Assembly: GCA_028293725.1 (NCBI GenBank)
Contig: JAQGOE010000043.1
Span: 1-58,484 of the forward strand
Direction: 5' to 3'
Origin: Gammaproteobacteria bacterium
GTDB lineage: Bacteria; Pseudomonadota; Gammaproteobacteria; Steroidobacterales; Steroidobacteraceae
Length of the DNA: 58,484 nt
The notes below the pieces were generated by a model, which had not been told where the DNA came from, ran no database searches, and saw nothing but the letters and a program-made list of their open reading frames with translations. Position 1 is the stretch's first letter. Each line of letters starts with the position of its first letter. Position numbers and translations under genes: made by a program. Positions 41,988 through 50,631 of the stretch are shown here, in pieces.

Positions 41988-42562
41988 TGCTTTCAAATCC
42001 GAGAGGAGCTGCTACCGTGGAGACCATGGCCAAGAAGAACGTGCGACGCTTCGCACTCAACACGCGGGTTCTGGCCGGCTTGCTGACCGGTAGCCTGCTG
42101 TCCGGGACAGTCGTCTGGGCGGCCGATACGCCGCTTCCTGCCAAGGCATCGCGGAGCTCCGCAGCAACAAAGGGCAAGGCGCACCCGACCCGTTACGCGC
42201 CGGACCGCTTCGCGGGGCGCGCGGGCAAGTTCTACGAGCTGACCTGGGGGGTCGACTCCCTCAACGTCAAGCTGGTGGAGTCGGGCGAGCTCGTCCGCTT
42301 CAGTTACCGAGTGCTCGATCCGGTCAAGGCGCGCTCGTTGAACGACAAGCAGAACGAGGCGTCGCTGATCGATCCGAAGGCCGGTGTCAGGCTCGCGGTC
42401 CCAACCATGGAGAAGGTCGGACAGCTACGCCAGAGCGCCCCGCCTGAGGCAGGCCGTTCCTACTGGATGACCTTCTCCAACAAGGGTGGCCACGTCGTTC
42501 GCGGCGATCGTGTCGACGTGGCGATCGGCACGTTCAAGGCCAGTTTCCTCGCCGTCGATTGA
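41984..42562 (+). CDS. Exported protein of unknown function
   Basis: This protein of up to 192 residues has a basic N-terminus and a hydrophobic signal (TRVLAGLLTGSLLSGTVVWA). The mature domain of about 110 residues is beta-rich: FYELTWGVDSLNVKLVESGE, LVRFSYRVLDPVKARSLND, RSYWMTFSNKGGHVVRGDRV, VDVAIGTFKASFLAVD. No family with known function is recognised. Three in-frame starts are possible: ATG 41984 (overlapping the previous stop), GTG 42017 with GAGGAG upstream, and ATG 42026. It lies between the Spy-like and LolA-like genes, in the same transcription unit as the copper proteins. Confidence 0.7.
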   Translation: MMLSNPRGAATVETMAKKNVRRFALNTRVLAGLLTGSLLSGTVVWAADTPLPAKASRSSAATKGKAHPTRYAPDRFAGRAGKFYELTWGVDSLNVKLVESGELVRFSYRVLDPVKARSLNDKQNEASLIDPKAGVRLAVPTMEKVGQLRQSAPPEAGRSYWMTFSNKGGHVVRGDRVDVAIGTFKASFLAVD

Positions 42563-42603
42563 CCCGTGTCAGTCGAAGGCCGAATTCTCCAGGAGTGTTG
42601 ATA

Positions 42604-43518
42604 ATGTCCCCAGTTAGACCGCTCTTCACAGTGTTGGCCATCGGTGCCACTTCCCTGCTGTTGACAACAGGCCTGGTCATCGCGGCGGACGCGCCCGACG
42701 CCGCAGCGCCGGCACCGCAGGCACAGGTGCCCAGCCTCACTGCTGCACAGGTGCTCGACAAACACATTGCCGCCCGCGGTGGCGCACAGGCCTGGAAAGC
42801 GGTCCAGGGACTGCAGCTCACCGGCAAGATCGATGCTGGCACGGCCGACAATAACGCACGCGCCATGAAGATCGTGGAAGCCGGCAAGAAGGCAACCGGC
42901 CGCGGCACCAATGCCGAGATTGCGGCCGCGAACGGCCCGAAGGACACTGACACGCAGGCGCAGCTGCCCTTCACGCTCGACCTGAAGCGCCCGAACAAGA
43001 TGCGGCTGGAAATCCTGGTCGGCGGCAAGCCCGCCGTGCAGGTGTATGACGGGCAGCAGGGGTGGAAGCTGCGACCGTTCCTGAATCGAACGGACTCCGA
43101 GCCATTCACGAAGGAAGAGGCCAAGACGGAGGCTTCGCGAGATGATCTGGACGGCCCGTTGATCGGGTCGGCGGCGAGAGGGGCCAAGGTCGACTTGGAC
43201 GGCTCCGAAGTGGTGGACGGGCAGCCTGCGTACAGGCTGAAGGTCATCCAGAAGAATGGTGACGTGAGGCACGTGTGGGTCGACGCCAAAACTTTCCTGG
43301 ACGTCAAGATAGACGGATTTCCGCGCCGCATGGACGGCAAGGTGCACAACGTCTACGTATATCAGCGCGACTTCCGCAAGGTGGAAGGTGGCGTGATGAT
43401 TCCCTTCGTGCAGGAGACCGCGGTGGACGGCTACTCGGATAAGCACAAACTGATGATAGAGAAGGCGACAGTCAATCCGCGCCTGGACGACGCGCTGTTC
43501 GCGAAGCCACACGCGTAG
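42604..43518 (+). CDS. Outer-membrane lipoprotein-sorting-like (LolA/LolB-fold) protein
   Basis: This 304-residue exported protein starts at an ATG with AGGAG 8 bp upstream and has a signal peptide ending near VIAAD. The mature part resembles COG2834: LTAAQVLDKHIAARGGAQAWKA, FTLDLKRPNKMRLEI, AVQVYDGQQGWKLRPF, then YRLKVIQKNGDVRHVWVDAKTFLDVKIDG. These are half-barrel carriers that hold a hydrophobic ligand in the periplasm. Specialised copies next to secretion or redox clusters may move a particular lipoprotein or lipid. Its cargo here is unknown. It is followed by the first cytochrome-fusion gene 5 bp after its stop. Confidence 0.78.
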   Translation: MSPVRPLFTVLAIGATSLLLTTGLVIAADAPDAAAPAPQAQVPSLTAAQVLDKHIAARGGAQAWKAVQGLQLTGKIDAGTADNNARAMKIVEAGKKATGRGTNAEIAAANGPKDTDTQAQLPFTLDLKRPNKMRLEILVGGKPAVQVYDGQQGWKLRPFLNRTDSEPFTKEEAKTEASRDDLDGPLIGSAARGAKVDLDGSEVVDGQPAYRLKVIQKNGDVRHVWVDAKTFLDVKIDGFPRRMDGKVHNVYVYQRDFRKVEGGVMIPFVQETAVDGYSDKHKLMIEKATVNPRLDDALFAKPHA

Positions 43519-43523
43519 TTGCC

Positions 43524-45176
43524 GTGGGCCGCTGGCGCGCAAGGTCCGGTGCGCTGCTGCTGTTGATCGGCTTGTCCGTCTGTCAAGCGGGGCCGATGTC
43601 GGCGCAGACAGCCGGGGGCATCGGGCGAGAGATTTACCTGCACGGTGTCCTCGGCTCGGGGCAGCCGCTCGAAGGAAACCGTGGGTCGAGCGGCGCGCCC
43701 GCCTCGGGGTCGGATGCCGCCTGTGTCAATTGTCACCAGCGCAGTGGGTTTGGTGACGCCGAAGGTTTGCTTGGAATTCCTCCGATCGCGGGGGCCTACC
43801 TGTTCCACGCCCGTGCCCGCACGTCGGAGCAGCGCGATCTACCCTACGTCGAATCCATACGGGCCGATCGCGAGCCCTACACGCCGGAGACCCTGGCCAG
43901 CGCCATTCGCGAAGGCACCGACTCCCGGGGCAGGCCGCTCAGCCCCCTGATGCCGCGCTTCCGGTTAGGGGATTCCGACATGGATGCGTTGGTTTCATAC
44001 CTGAAGTCCCTCAAGGTGGGGTCTTCACCGGGCGTGACTAACACAGAAATTCATTTTGCGACCGTCATTACGCCGGAAGCGGATCCCGTGAAGCGCACGG
44101 CCATGTTGAATGTCATGCGCCAGTATTTCGCTGAGCGCAATGCTCGTCAGATGGTCCCGAGCCGGCGCCTGCTGGCCTCCGGCAAGACCATGTATGCAGA
44201 TACCATGTTCATGGTGCATCGCCAGTGGGAATTGCACGTCTGGGAACTGACCGGGCCACCTTCGGGCTGGAGCATGCAGCTCGCACAGCATCTCGCCCAG
44301 CAGCCGGTGCTCGCCGTGGTTGCGGGATTGGGTCGCAGCCATTGGCAACCCGTGCACGAGTTCTGTGAACGAAACGAGTTGCCCTGCCTGTTTCCCAATA
44401 TCGAGGTGCCCATCGAGTCCCGCGACGACTTCTACTCGCTGTATTTCTCCAAGGGAGTGTTGCTGGAAGCTGACTTGATGGCGGATCGTATTCTGACCTC
44501 CGCCAGGGCGGCACCGGGAGCGATCGAGCAGGTGTACCGCGCGGGCGATGCCGGCGAGGCCGCAGCGGCTATCTTGAGCGAGCGACTTGCCGGCCGTGGA
44601 GCTACTGTCCACGACCATGTACTGCCAGCAGGCGCGCCGGCGGCGGAAGTCGCAGCGGCGACACGTGGAGCCTCGGGAGCGGAGACGCTGATCCTTTGGC
44701 TGCGACCGCCGGACATTGCGGCGCTCGGGTCTGTGCCCTCCGGCCCCCAGAGTATCTATGTTTCCGGTCTAATGGCGGGTCTCGAGCACGCTGCCCTGCC
44801 TGTGGACTGGCGCCCGCGCGCCAGACTTACATATCCTTTCGACTTGCCCGAGAAGCGCGGCGTGCGCGTGGGGTATCCGTTGAACTGGTTCGCCATCCGC
44901 CACATTCCAGTCGTTGCTGAGCAGGTGCAGGCAGATACCTATCTTGCGTGTGGATTGGTTTCGGAGGCTCTCAGTCACATGGCCGACAATTTCAATCGGA
45001 CGTATCTGATCGAGCGCCTCCAGGGCATGCTCGAGCACCGGATCGTTACGGGCTACTATCCGCGGCTGACGCTTGCGACCCATCAGCGCTTTGCCTCCAA
45101 GGGCGGTTACATCGTTCACTTCGCCGACACGAACGGGTTGCGTTTGATCGCCGATACGGCCTGGATGACCCCCTGA
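43524..45176 (+). CDS. Cytochrome c fused to periplasmic binding-protein fold, copy 1
   Basis: This 550-residue exported protein starts at a GTG 5 bp after the previous stop and has a signal peptide of about 27 residues. Residues about 30-165 are a monohaem class I cytochrome c, with C67-V-N-C70-H71 and the probable axial M143 (PLMPRFRL). From about 175 the protein resembles a type I periplasmic binding protein (LIVBP/Peripla_BP_6-like): VLAVVAGLGRSHWQPVHEFCE, ELPCLFPNIEVP, YSLYFSKGVLLEADLMA, IYVSGLMAG. No transport partner is encoded nearby. It could be a haem-bearing ligand sensor or an electron-transfer protein gated by ligand binding. The next gene is a clear paralog. Confidence 0.85.
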   Translation: MGRWRARSGALLLLIGLSVCQAGPMSAQTAGGIGREIYLHGVLGSGQPLEGNRGSSGAPASGSDAACVNCHQRSGFGDAEGLLGIPPIAGAYLFHARARTSEQRDLPYVESIRADREPYTPETLASAIREGTDSRGRPLSPLMPRFRLGDSDMDALVSYLKSLKVGSSPGVTNTEIHFATVITPEADPVKRTAMLNVMRQYFAERNARQMVPSRRLLASGKTMYADTMFMVHRQWELHVWELTGPPSGWSMQLAQHLAQQPVLAVVAGLGRSHWQPVHEFCERNELPCLFPNIEVPIESRDDFYSLYFSKGVLLEADLMADRILTSARAAPGAIEQVYRAGDAGEAAAAILSERLAGRGATVHDHVLPAGAPAAEVAAATRGASGAETLILWLRPPDIAALGSVPSGPQSIYVSGLMAGLEHAALPVDWRPRARLTYPFDLPEKRGVRVGYPLNWFAIRHIPVVAEQVQADTYLACGLVSEALSHMADNFNRTYLIERLQGMLEHRIVTGYYPRLTLATHQRFASKGGYIVHFADTNGLRLIADTAWMTP

Positions 45177-45193
45177 CTGCCGGCGAGGGCTCG

Positions 45194-46846
45194 ATGAGGA
45201 CCGTGCGATTGGCTGCTGTGATTTGCGGGCTGGCGGCAACGGCGTGTCTTCGTGCGGCGCCCACGCCCCCTGAGCGGGCGGCCGCCACTATGGGTGCGGC
45301 GATCTACCTGCGCGGCATGTTGCCCTCGGGTGCGCCCCTGGAGGGCACACAATCCAGATTGGGTGTCCGCCTGCGGGATGGCGATGCGGCCTGTGTAAAC
45401 TGCCATCAACGCAGCGGCCTGGGTTCACATGAGGGCAGCTCGGGCATCCCGCCCATCACTGGCGAGTATTTGTTCAGCCCACGCGTGTCTCCCGCCCACG
45501 AGCCAGCGGTGCCCGAGCTGCAAGGTTTGCATGGCGACCGCGCTTCGTACACGGAACCCACGCTCGCTCGAGCGATCCGTTCAGGTGTCGACTCAGAGTC
45601 TCGCCCGCTCGGCGACCTGATGCCGCGTTTCGAGCTGGATGATAGCTCGATGATCGCGTTGACCGCCTACTTGAAGCAGCTCACACCACGTAGTCCGCCG
45701 GGGCTCGAGAACGGGCTGCTGCATCTTGCCACCGTCGTGACACCGGACTCGGACCCGGTCAGGCGCCGCGGCGCTCTCGATGTCCTCGAGCATTTCGTTG
45801 CCGAGAAGAACGCATCCCCGTTGAAGTCGGGTCCTGTTCCGGGTGCCGCCGGGATGACAGGTCACTCCGACAGAGCGGGTTTGGCGAGCCGGCGCTGGCA
45901 GTTGCATGTCTGGACGCTGACAGGCGCACCGGATACCTGGGGTGCACAGCTTGACCGGCAGTTCGCCTCTCAACCTGTCTTTGCGTTGCTTTCCGGGATC
46001 GGGGGTCCCGAGTGGGCGCCGGTACACGAGTTCTGCGAGCAGCACTCGGTTCCGTGTCTCTTTCCCAACCTGGAGGTACCCGTCGTTTCGGAGCAGGACT
46101 TCTATTCGGTGTACTTTTCCAAGGGCGTGTTGCTCGAGGCGGAGTTGATGGCCAGATCGATCCGAGCCGATAACGCCGGCACCGGTGCGATCGGGGTACA
46201 CCAAATCTATCGGCGCGGAGACAGCGGCGAAGTGGGCGCTGCCGCCCTGGCAACCGCGCTGCGCGACCCACGTATCACGGTGAGCGAGGAGGCCGTGCCT
46301 GCCACTGCCGCATCGCGGCGTCTCGGTGAATTGCTATCACGCCGGCCCGCCGGGGCGGTCGTTGTGCTGTGGTTGCGCCCGGCCGACATCGCGGCGCTCA
46401 GCTCTGGCGCACCACCTGAGCGTGTCTACCTGTCAGGTCTGATGAGTGGCCTGGAGAACGCGCCCCTGCCACCGCGCTGGCGCGAGCACGCTGCGTTGAC
46501 TTATCCCTTCGAGCTCCCGCAGCGGCGCCGAGTGCAGCTCGATTATGCCCTCGGCTGGTTTGCCTTTAGACATATCCCAGTCGTGGACCTGCGGGTTCAG
46601 GCGGACACGTTTCTCGCGTGCAGCCTGTTCGCTGACACACTCAGGCTCATGGGCGATCACGCTTCGCCGCCCTACCTGCTCGAGCAGCTGCAAGGGCTTT
46701 TGGAGCACCGCGCGCTCACCGGGTACTATCCGCGGCTTGCCCTCGCTGCGCATCAGCATTTTGCCTCCAAAGGCGGGTACCTCGTTCATTTTGGCGTGCC
46801 TCAGGGAACCGCCGTGATGGCCGACACGCCGTGGCTGGTGCCCTGA
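45194..46846 (+). CDS. Cytochrome c fused to periplasmic binding-protein fold, copy 2
   Basis: This 550-residue paralog has the same length and identical haem numbering as copy 1: C67, C70, H71 and M143. The N-terminus (MRTVRLAAVICGLAATAC) is a signal peptide with a weak lipobox-like ATAC. The binding-fold half keeps the same phrases with substitutions: FALLSGIGGPEWAPVHEFCEQ, VPCLFPNLEVPVVSEQDFYS, FSKGVLLEAELMARS. The ATG at 45194 with GGCGAGGG upstream was chosen; an open frame further upstream lies inside copy 1. The pair arose by tandem duplication and has since diverged considerably, suggesting different ligands or partners. Confidence 0.85.
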   Translation: MRTVRLAAVICGLAATACLRAAPTPPERAAATMGAAIYLRGMLPSGAPLEGTQSRLGVRLRDGDAACVNCHQRSGLGSHEGSSGIPPITGEYLFSPRVSPAHEPAVPELQGLHGDRASYTEPTLARAIRSGVDSESRPLGDLMPRFELDDSSMIALTAYLKQLTPRSPPGLENGLLHLATVVTPDSDPVRRRGALDVLEHFVAEKNASPLKSGPVPGAAGMTGHSDRAGLASRRWQLHVWTLTGAPDTWGAQLDRQFASQPVFALLSGIGGPEWAPVHEFCEQHSVPCLFPNLEVPVVSEQDFYSVYFSKGVLLEAELMARSIRADNAGTGAIGVHQIYRRGDSGEVGAAALATALRDPRITVSEEAVPATAASRRLGELLSRRPAGAVVVLWLRPADIAALSSGAPPERVYLSGLMSGLENAPLPPRWREHAALTYPFELPQRRRVQLDYALGWFAFRHIPVVDLRVQADTFLACSLFADTLRLMGDHASPPYLLEQLQGLLEHRALTGYYPRLALAAHQHFASKGGYLVHFGVPQGTAVMADTPWLVP

Positions 46847-46869
46847 CTCCCGGTTTCCAGCCGACTTCG

Positions 46870-46886
46870 AGGTAGGGTATCTCGGT
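46870..46886. promoter_or_regulatory. Degenerate AGGTAG-type half-site before the SCO gene
   Basis: AGGTAGGGTATCT matches the left half and spacer of the 52513 palindrome (AGGTAGGGTTTCT) at 12 of 13 positions, but the right half reads CTCGGT instead of CTACCT. It lies about 65 bp upstream of the SCO1 gene start. It is a weak candidate for the same regulator. Confidence 0.3.
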
Positions 46887-46935
46887 ATTTGGACTGGGGT
46901 AATCCTGCCGGCGCAGGGGGGGGATCGGGCTCAGT

Positions 46936-47655
46936 GTGACAGCGGCGCCCCCGGGCTATCGTATGGCCATGTCTGCTGAATCCACCTCCACAGAACTGAT
47001 ATCCGCTCAGGCTGATCTGCCTATCGGCCGCGGGTGCGCCCGCTCCACCTTCTGGCTGGCAATGCTGCTCGCAGCGCTCCCGGTCGGTGCTGCCCCAAGC
47101 GAGCCGACTGTTGAAGCAGCCCCGGTAATCAGCACCGCGGCGGTGCGATACGCCGTGCCCGCCGTGCGGCTGGTGCGGGACGACGGAAAGGCGGTGTCAC
47201 TACCTGAGGAGATGAACGACGGACGTCCCGTGGTTCTCAACTTCATCTTCACGAGCTGCAGCTCGATCTGTCCGCTCATGAGTCAGGTGTTTGCACAGTT
47301 TCAGAAGCGACTCGGTGCAGAGAGTGCGAGCGTTCATCTCATGTCAATTTCCGTGGATCCCGAGGAAGATACGCCCGCTCGGTTACGAGAGTACGCGCGC
47401 AAGTTCCACGCGGGAGCGGGCTGGCAGCACTACACCGGCACGATCGAGGCGAGCCTTGCCGCACAGCGCGCCTTCAATGTCTGGCGCGGAGACAAGATGA
47501 GCCATACGTCGGTTACGTTCCTGCGTGTCGGTCCGGATGCACCGTGGTTGCGCATCGACGGCTTCGTCACTCCGGACGAGCTGCTTCAGCGGTATCACCA
47601 GCTGCGAAAATCGTCGCAGTCAAACCTGGCACCGCAAAGCCTGGCGGTACGCTGA
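46936..47655 (+). CDS. SCO1/SenC-type copper chaperone
   Basis: This protein of up to 239 residues has an N-terminal membrane anchor or signal (about 36-52, STFWLAMLLAALPVGA) and a thioredoxin-like domain. The copper ligands are visible: C108 and C112 in FTSCSSICPL and H190 in KMSHTSVTFLR. SCO proteins deliver or reduce copper for CuA and related sites in the periplasm. No cytochrome oxidase genes are adjacent, so its position after three cupredoxin-type genes suggests service to those proteins. The GTG at 46936 follows a G-rich Shine-Dalgarno; ATGs at 46963 and 46969 are alternatives. Confidence 0.9.
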   Translation: MTAAPPGYRMAMSAESTSTELISAQADLPIGRGCARSTFWLAMLLAALPVGAAPSEPTVEAAPVISTAAVRYAVPAVRLVRDDGKAVSLPEEMNDGRPVVLNFIFTSCSSICPLMSQVFAQFQKRLGAESASVHLMSISVDPEEDTPARLREYARKFHAGAGWQHYTGTIEASLAAQRAFNVWRGDKMSHTSVTFLRVGPDAPWLRIDGFVTPDELLQRYHQLRKSSQSNLAPQSLAVR

Positions 47656-47702
47656 GCGGTTGGTGTAACTCAAGCTCAACTCAAAAAGGACGCGCCGGGA
47701 AT

Positions 47703-48359
47703 ATGAAAACAACAAAACTGCCGCTGCTCTTCGCCCTCCTGCTGGCTCCAGCCCTCACTCTGGCAAATACGGTGGCGATCGATTGGTCGGGACAGATCGC
47801 CGCGTACGACTCGGCGGGCAGCGGTTTTCCGCAGAGCCCGTTGTCGGACACGAATGTCTCGGCTGTCATCAACTTGAATCTTGACCTCCTGCCCGCACCG
47901 GATGCGGGGAACCCGACCGGGGTGGTGTCCTTCACGGGCACCGATTTTCTGCAGTCGAGCGTGCAATGGGCCGGCGGGACCTTCCAACCCGATGCGTCCG
48001 GCGCCGGATCGGACAGCCTGTATCTCGATCTCCTGGGCGGTCAATGCACCATTACCGATAGTGGCACGTATCTCGACGACCAGGGCCTAGGGCACCTTGC
48101 ACTCGTGTCGATCAGCCTCATGGGGCTGCTGAATTTTACGCCGGACCAAGGGCCGAGTTTCGGCGGTGACGTGAGCGGCATTGGGGTGTTCGGAGATTCG
48201 AACGCAGACGGCTCGCAGGGCTTCATCAGCGAAGTCCAGTTGGATAGGGTCAAAGTAACCACGGTAGCGGTTCCTGAACCCGATGCCGCGTCGCTCGGTG
48301 TCGGGATGCTACTCGCCCTCATTGTGGTTTTGATTCGAGTACGTCGCCAGCCGGTGTGA
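47703..48359 (+). CDS. PEP-CTERM-type exported protein
   Basis: This 218-residue protein starts at an ATG after AAAAAGGA. It has a signal peptide ending TLA (about 1-21), a beta-rich body (VAIDWSGQIAAYDSAGSG, SLYLDLLGGQCTI) and a C-terminal sorting tail: VPEPDAASLGVG, a hydrophobic helix and RVRRQPV. PEP-CTERM tails are processed by an exosortase and often mark extracellular-matrix proteins. The exosortase is not in the window. It ends the plus-strand run that began with the secretion operon. Confidence 0.8.
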   Translation: MKTTKLPLLFALLLAPALTLANTVAIDWSGQIAAYDSAGSGFPQSPLSDTNVSAVINLNLDLLPAPDAGNPTGVVSFTGTDFLQSSVQWAGGTFQPDASGAGSDSLYLDLLGGQCTITDSGTYLDDQGLGHLALVSISLMGLLNFTPDQGPSFGGDVSGIGVFGDSNADGSQGFISEVQLDRVKVTTVAVPEPDAASLGVGMLLALIVVLIRVRRQPV

Positions 48360-48390
48360 CCGCGACGGTGAGCGCCGCGCAAGACTCCGG

Positions 48391-48915
48391 TTACTGCTGC
48401 GGGCTCTGCTTCAAGAAGGATGGCGGGTTCGCGCGTTTCGATTTGGGAATCCCGAGGAGTCCGACGTCGGCGCACTCGCCGAGTCGCACGGCATCGATCG
48501 TCGTGCGTACGACCTGCTCATCACTGTGTGCCTCACTCACGGTCTGATAGGTCGTATCGCTTTGCGAAATCAACACGTCGCGGAATCTCATTGGTCCAGC
48601 TGGCGTCGGACAGGTCCACTGAGAGATATAGCCCTGCTGGTTTCGCTCGGCTGGCAAGAACTGACAGCCTTTCTTTTCGAGTTCCGCCATCTTCTGCCGG
48701 AACTCGGTAGTAGGATTACTGCATCTTTGGAACGTGGACACCTGGGGTTGGCCTGCCCCGGGCTTCATGAGGGTCCGCCGGTATTCCCATAACCCGGGTT
48801 GAAAGTGCGGGAGATCATCAGCCCCGGCCGATGCCGCCCATCGAGGGCCTGCAACCAACAGGAGGCTGCAGATCAGGATTGTTGCAGGCGCAAACCTCAC
48901 TTGGGGACACGACAT
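48391..48915 (-). CDS. Exported DUF3617-family protein
   Basis: This 174-residue protein starts at the ATG at 48915 with GAGAAGCG upstream; the frame is open further back, but that stretch lacks protein character. It has a signal peptide (ILICSLLLVAGPRWAASA), then the DUF3617 pattern: FQPGLWEYRRTLMKPG, FQRCSNPTTEFRQKMAELEKKGCQFLPAE, ISQWTCP, with conserved cysteines likely forming disulfides. Function is unknown. It is convergent with the PEP-CTERM gene 31 bp away and oppositely oriented to its neighbours. Confidence 0.82.
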   Translation of the reverse strand: MSCPQVRFAPATILICSLLLVAGPRWAASAGADDLPHFQPGLWEYRRTLMKPGAGQPQVSTFQRCSNPTTEFRQKMAELEKKGCQFLPAERNQQGYISQWTCPTPAGPMRFRDVLISQSDTTYQTVSEAHSDEQVVRTTIDAVRLGECADVGLLGIPKSKRANPPSFLKQSPQQ

Positions 48916-49123
48916 GGGGCGCTTCTCACGATGCAATATCCAGCGTTTCCTATAGTGCACCGGATGTCTCGCGCTGTACATCCACCGGGGACAATGCTGT
49001 AGTACGACCCAGTTCAATAAACAATTACAACGACCTCCCCAGGCGGGCGTAACGCGATCCAGTCGACGGTTTGGCGCCCCGGTATTTGTCTTAATGGAAG
49101 GGGGCCGAATTTCGGGGGGGCGG
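48916..49123. promoter_or_regulatory. Divergent intergenic region
   Basis: These 208 bp separate the DUF3617 gene (minus) from the outer-membrane barrel gene (plus) and must contain both promoters. An A+T-richer stretch around 49010-49030 (CAATAAACAATTACAAC) could hold a -10 region. No convincing palindrome of the GGTAG type was found. Confidence 0.3.
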
Positions 49124-50194
49124 ATGCGCGTTTCTCGGCTGGTGATCGTGTTATCCGTGCTGTGCTCGCCGTTTGCGCGGGGTGACCCGCTGCAGCACGA
49201 ATTTCTGCTGTTGCCCAGCGCCCAAGCCGTGGGCACTTTCGACCGGCAGTCGCCCGAAACGCAGCTCTACGATCAGGTCGTACAGGCGGATGCCCTCCTG
49301 ACCCTGCAGAAGGGGCCCTTCAAGCTGTTCGGCGAGTACCTGATCTCCGACCACGAAGGCGACCTCGAGCGCTTCCAGCTCGGTTGGCAACTCTCCAGCG
49401 ATACGGTCATCTGGGTCGGCCGCTATCACCAGCCGACCAGCGTCTGGAATCACGATCATCACCATGGGCAGTACCTCCAGACCAGTATCACCCGTCCCAA
49501 TATCGACGAATGGGAGGACCTGCGCGGCGTCCTGCCACAGCATTTCACAGGCGTCCTGATCGAGTCGAGCCGGGAAGTGTTGGGCGACTGGCGGCTGCGC
49601 ACGGCGGCCGCCGGCGGCGTGGCGCCGAAAATCACCGACGACGGCCTCCAGCCATTCGATCTCGTGCACCCGGACGGCGGGCGCCGCATGGGTTATCAGG
49701 CACGCGCCTCGTTGCATCCAGGCGAGTTCACCGAAACGGGTGTGGGCATCCTGGCGTCCGACAATCAACTGGCCGTGGAGGGTCCGCTCCCTCTGCGCCT
49801 GGTCGGACTCGACCACGTGGATCTCAGGTTGTATGGACTGTTCGGGGCCTATGCGGGCGACTCGTGGAACGTGACGGCGACGGTCTACTTCGCCCAGGCG
49901 CAGCTGCATTACACGGGATCCGTCGCAGCGGACACCTTCGGCGTCGGTTATGTCGAGGCGGAACGCCACTTCGCGCACAACTTGACCGGCTTCGCGCGGT
50001 ATGAGGAATCCGCCGGTGTCGGCAATTCCACCTACTTGAGTTTGTTCAGGCAGTTCGCCCGCTCCCGCTATGTTGGCGGAGTGCGTTGGGACTTCACCGA
50101 GCGGCAGGCGCTCACAACGCAACTTACCGCCACGCACTTGCTGAATGGACATTACACCGATGTCCGGCTGCAATGGAGCGCAGCGCTGTTTTGA
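49124..50194 (+). CDS. Outer-membrane beta-barrel protein with His-rich loop
   Basis: This 356-residue protein starts at an ATG right after GGGGGGGCGG and has a signal peptide of about 20 residues. Alternating beta-strand patterns run to a C-terminal Phe (LQWSAALF), as in outer-membrane barrels. A conserved-looking segment near residue 110 reads VWNHDHHHGQYLQTSI, with four His that could bind metal. I recall a WNxxxHHGxxLQT motif in a porin-like family without known function. It is followed 2 bp later by a PstS-like gene and then a kinase and receiver, so it may work as the outer-membrane part of a sensing or uptake unit. Confidence 0.72.
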   Translation: MRVSRLVIVLSVLCSPFARGDPLQHEFLLLPSAQAVGTFDRQSPETQLYDQVVQADALLTLQKGPFKLFGEYLISDHEGDLERFQLGWQLSSDTVIWVGRYHQPTSVWNHDHHHGQYLQTSITRPNIDEWEDLRGVLPQHFTGVLIESSREVLGDWRLRTAAAGGVAPKITDDGLQPFDLVHPDGGRRMGYQARASLHPGEFTETGVGILASDNQLAVEGPLPLRLVGLDHVDLRLYGLFGAYAGDSWNVTATVYFAQAQLHYTGSVAADTFGVGYVEAERHFAHNLTGFARYEESAGVGNSTYLSLFRQFARSRYVGGVRWDFTERQALTTQLTATHLLNGHYTDVRLQWSAALF

Positions 50195-50196
50195 TC

Positions 50197-50631
50197 ATGC
50201 AACGCGCACTTCTGCTGCTCGCTCTGCTGCTCAGCGCCCCGCTCGGGGCGGCCGGCTCGCAGAGCGTCGTGCTGGTGGTGCGCGCGGACAGCGCTGTCGT
50301 CGATCTCGACCCGGTGAGCGTTCGCAAACTGTTTCTCGGCGTGCCGGTGCTGGTCAACGGCAGTCCGTTGCACCCGATCCGCAACCGCAGCGACACGCGG
50401 CTCGACCAGATCTTCCTCCAAGTGATCGCCGCAATGTCGCAGTCGGTCTATGACCGGCAGATTCTCATAGGCCTCAACCGGCATGGGTGGCTGCGCCCGC
50501 TGGAGCTCGATTCGAGCGGCAGCATTCTCGACAAGCTGGCGATGGATCCCAACGCGGTGACGTTCATGTGGCAACGGGATGTGGCGCGCAATCCGAAGAT
50601 CCGCGTGATCCGGGTGTTATGGACCGATTGA
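50197..50631 (+). CDS. Small PstS/phosphate-binding-like periplasmic protein
   Basis: This 144-residue protein has a signal peptide (about 1-20) and a single domain like the short 'phosphate ABC transporter substrate-binding' family: VVRADSAVVDLDPVSVRKLFLG, LHPIRNRSDTRLDQIFLQVI, then VTFMWQRDVARNPKIRVIRVLWTD. It is about half the size of a full PstS and has no permease genes beside it, so it probably presents a signal to the following kinase instead of feeding a transporter. It starts 2 bp after the barrel gene and overlaps the kinase gene by 13 bp. Confidence 0.75.
   Translation: MQRALLLLALLLSAPLGAAGSQSVVLVVRADSAVVDLDPVSVRKLFLGVPVLVNGSPLHPIRNRSDTRLDQIFLQVIAAMSQSVYDRQILIGLNRHGWLRPLELDSSGSILDKLAMDPNAVTFMWQRDVARNPKIRVIRVLWTD

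Noticed and set aside
43524..46846. Calling the haem fusions cytochrome c peroxidases or ABC transporter subunits
   Set aside because: There is one haem motif each and no second haem domain, and no permease or ATPase gene is near.
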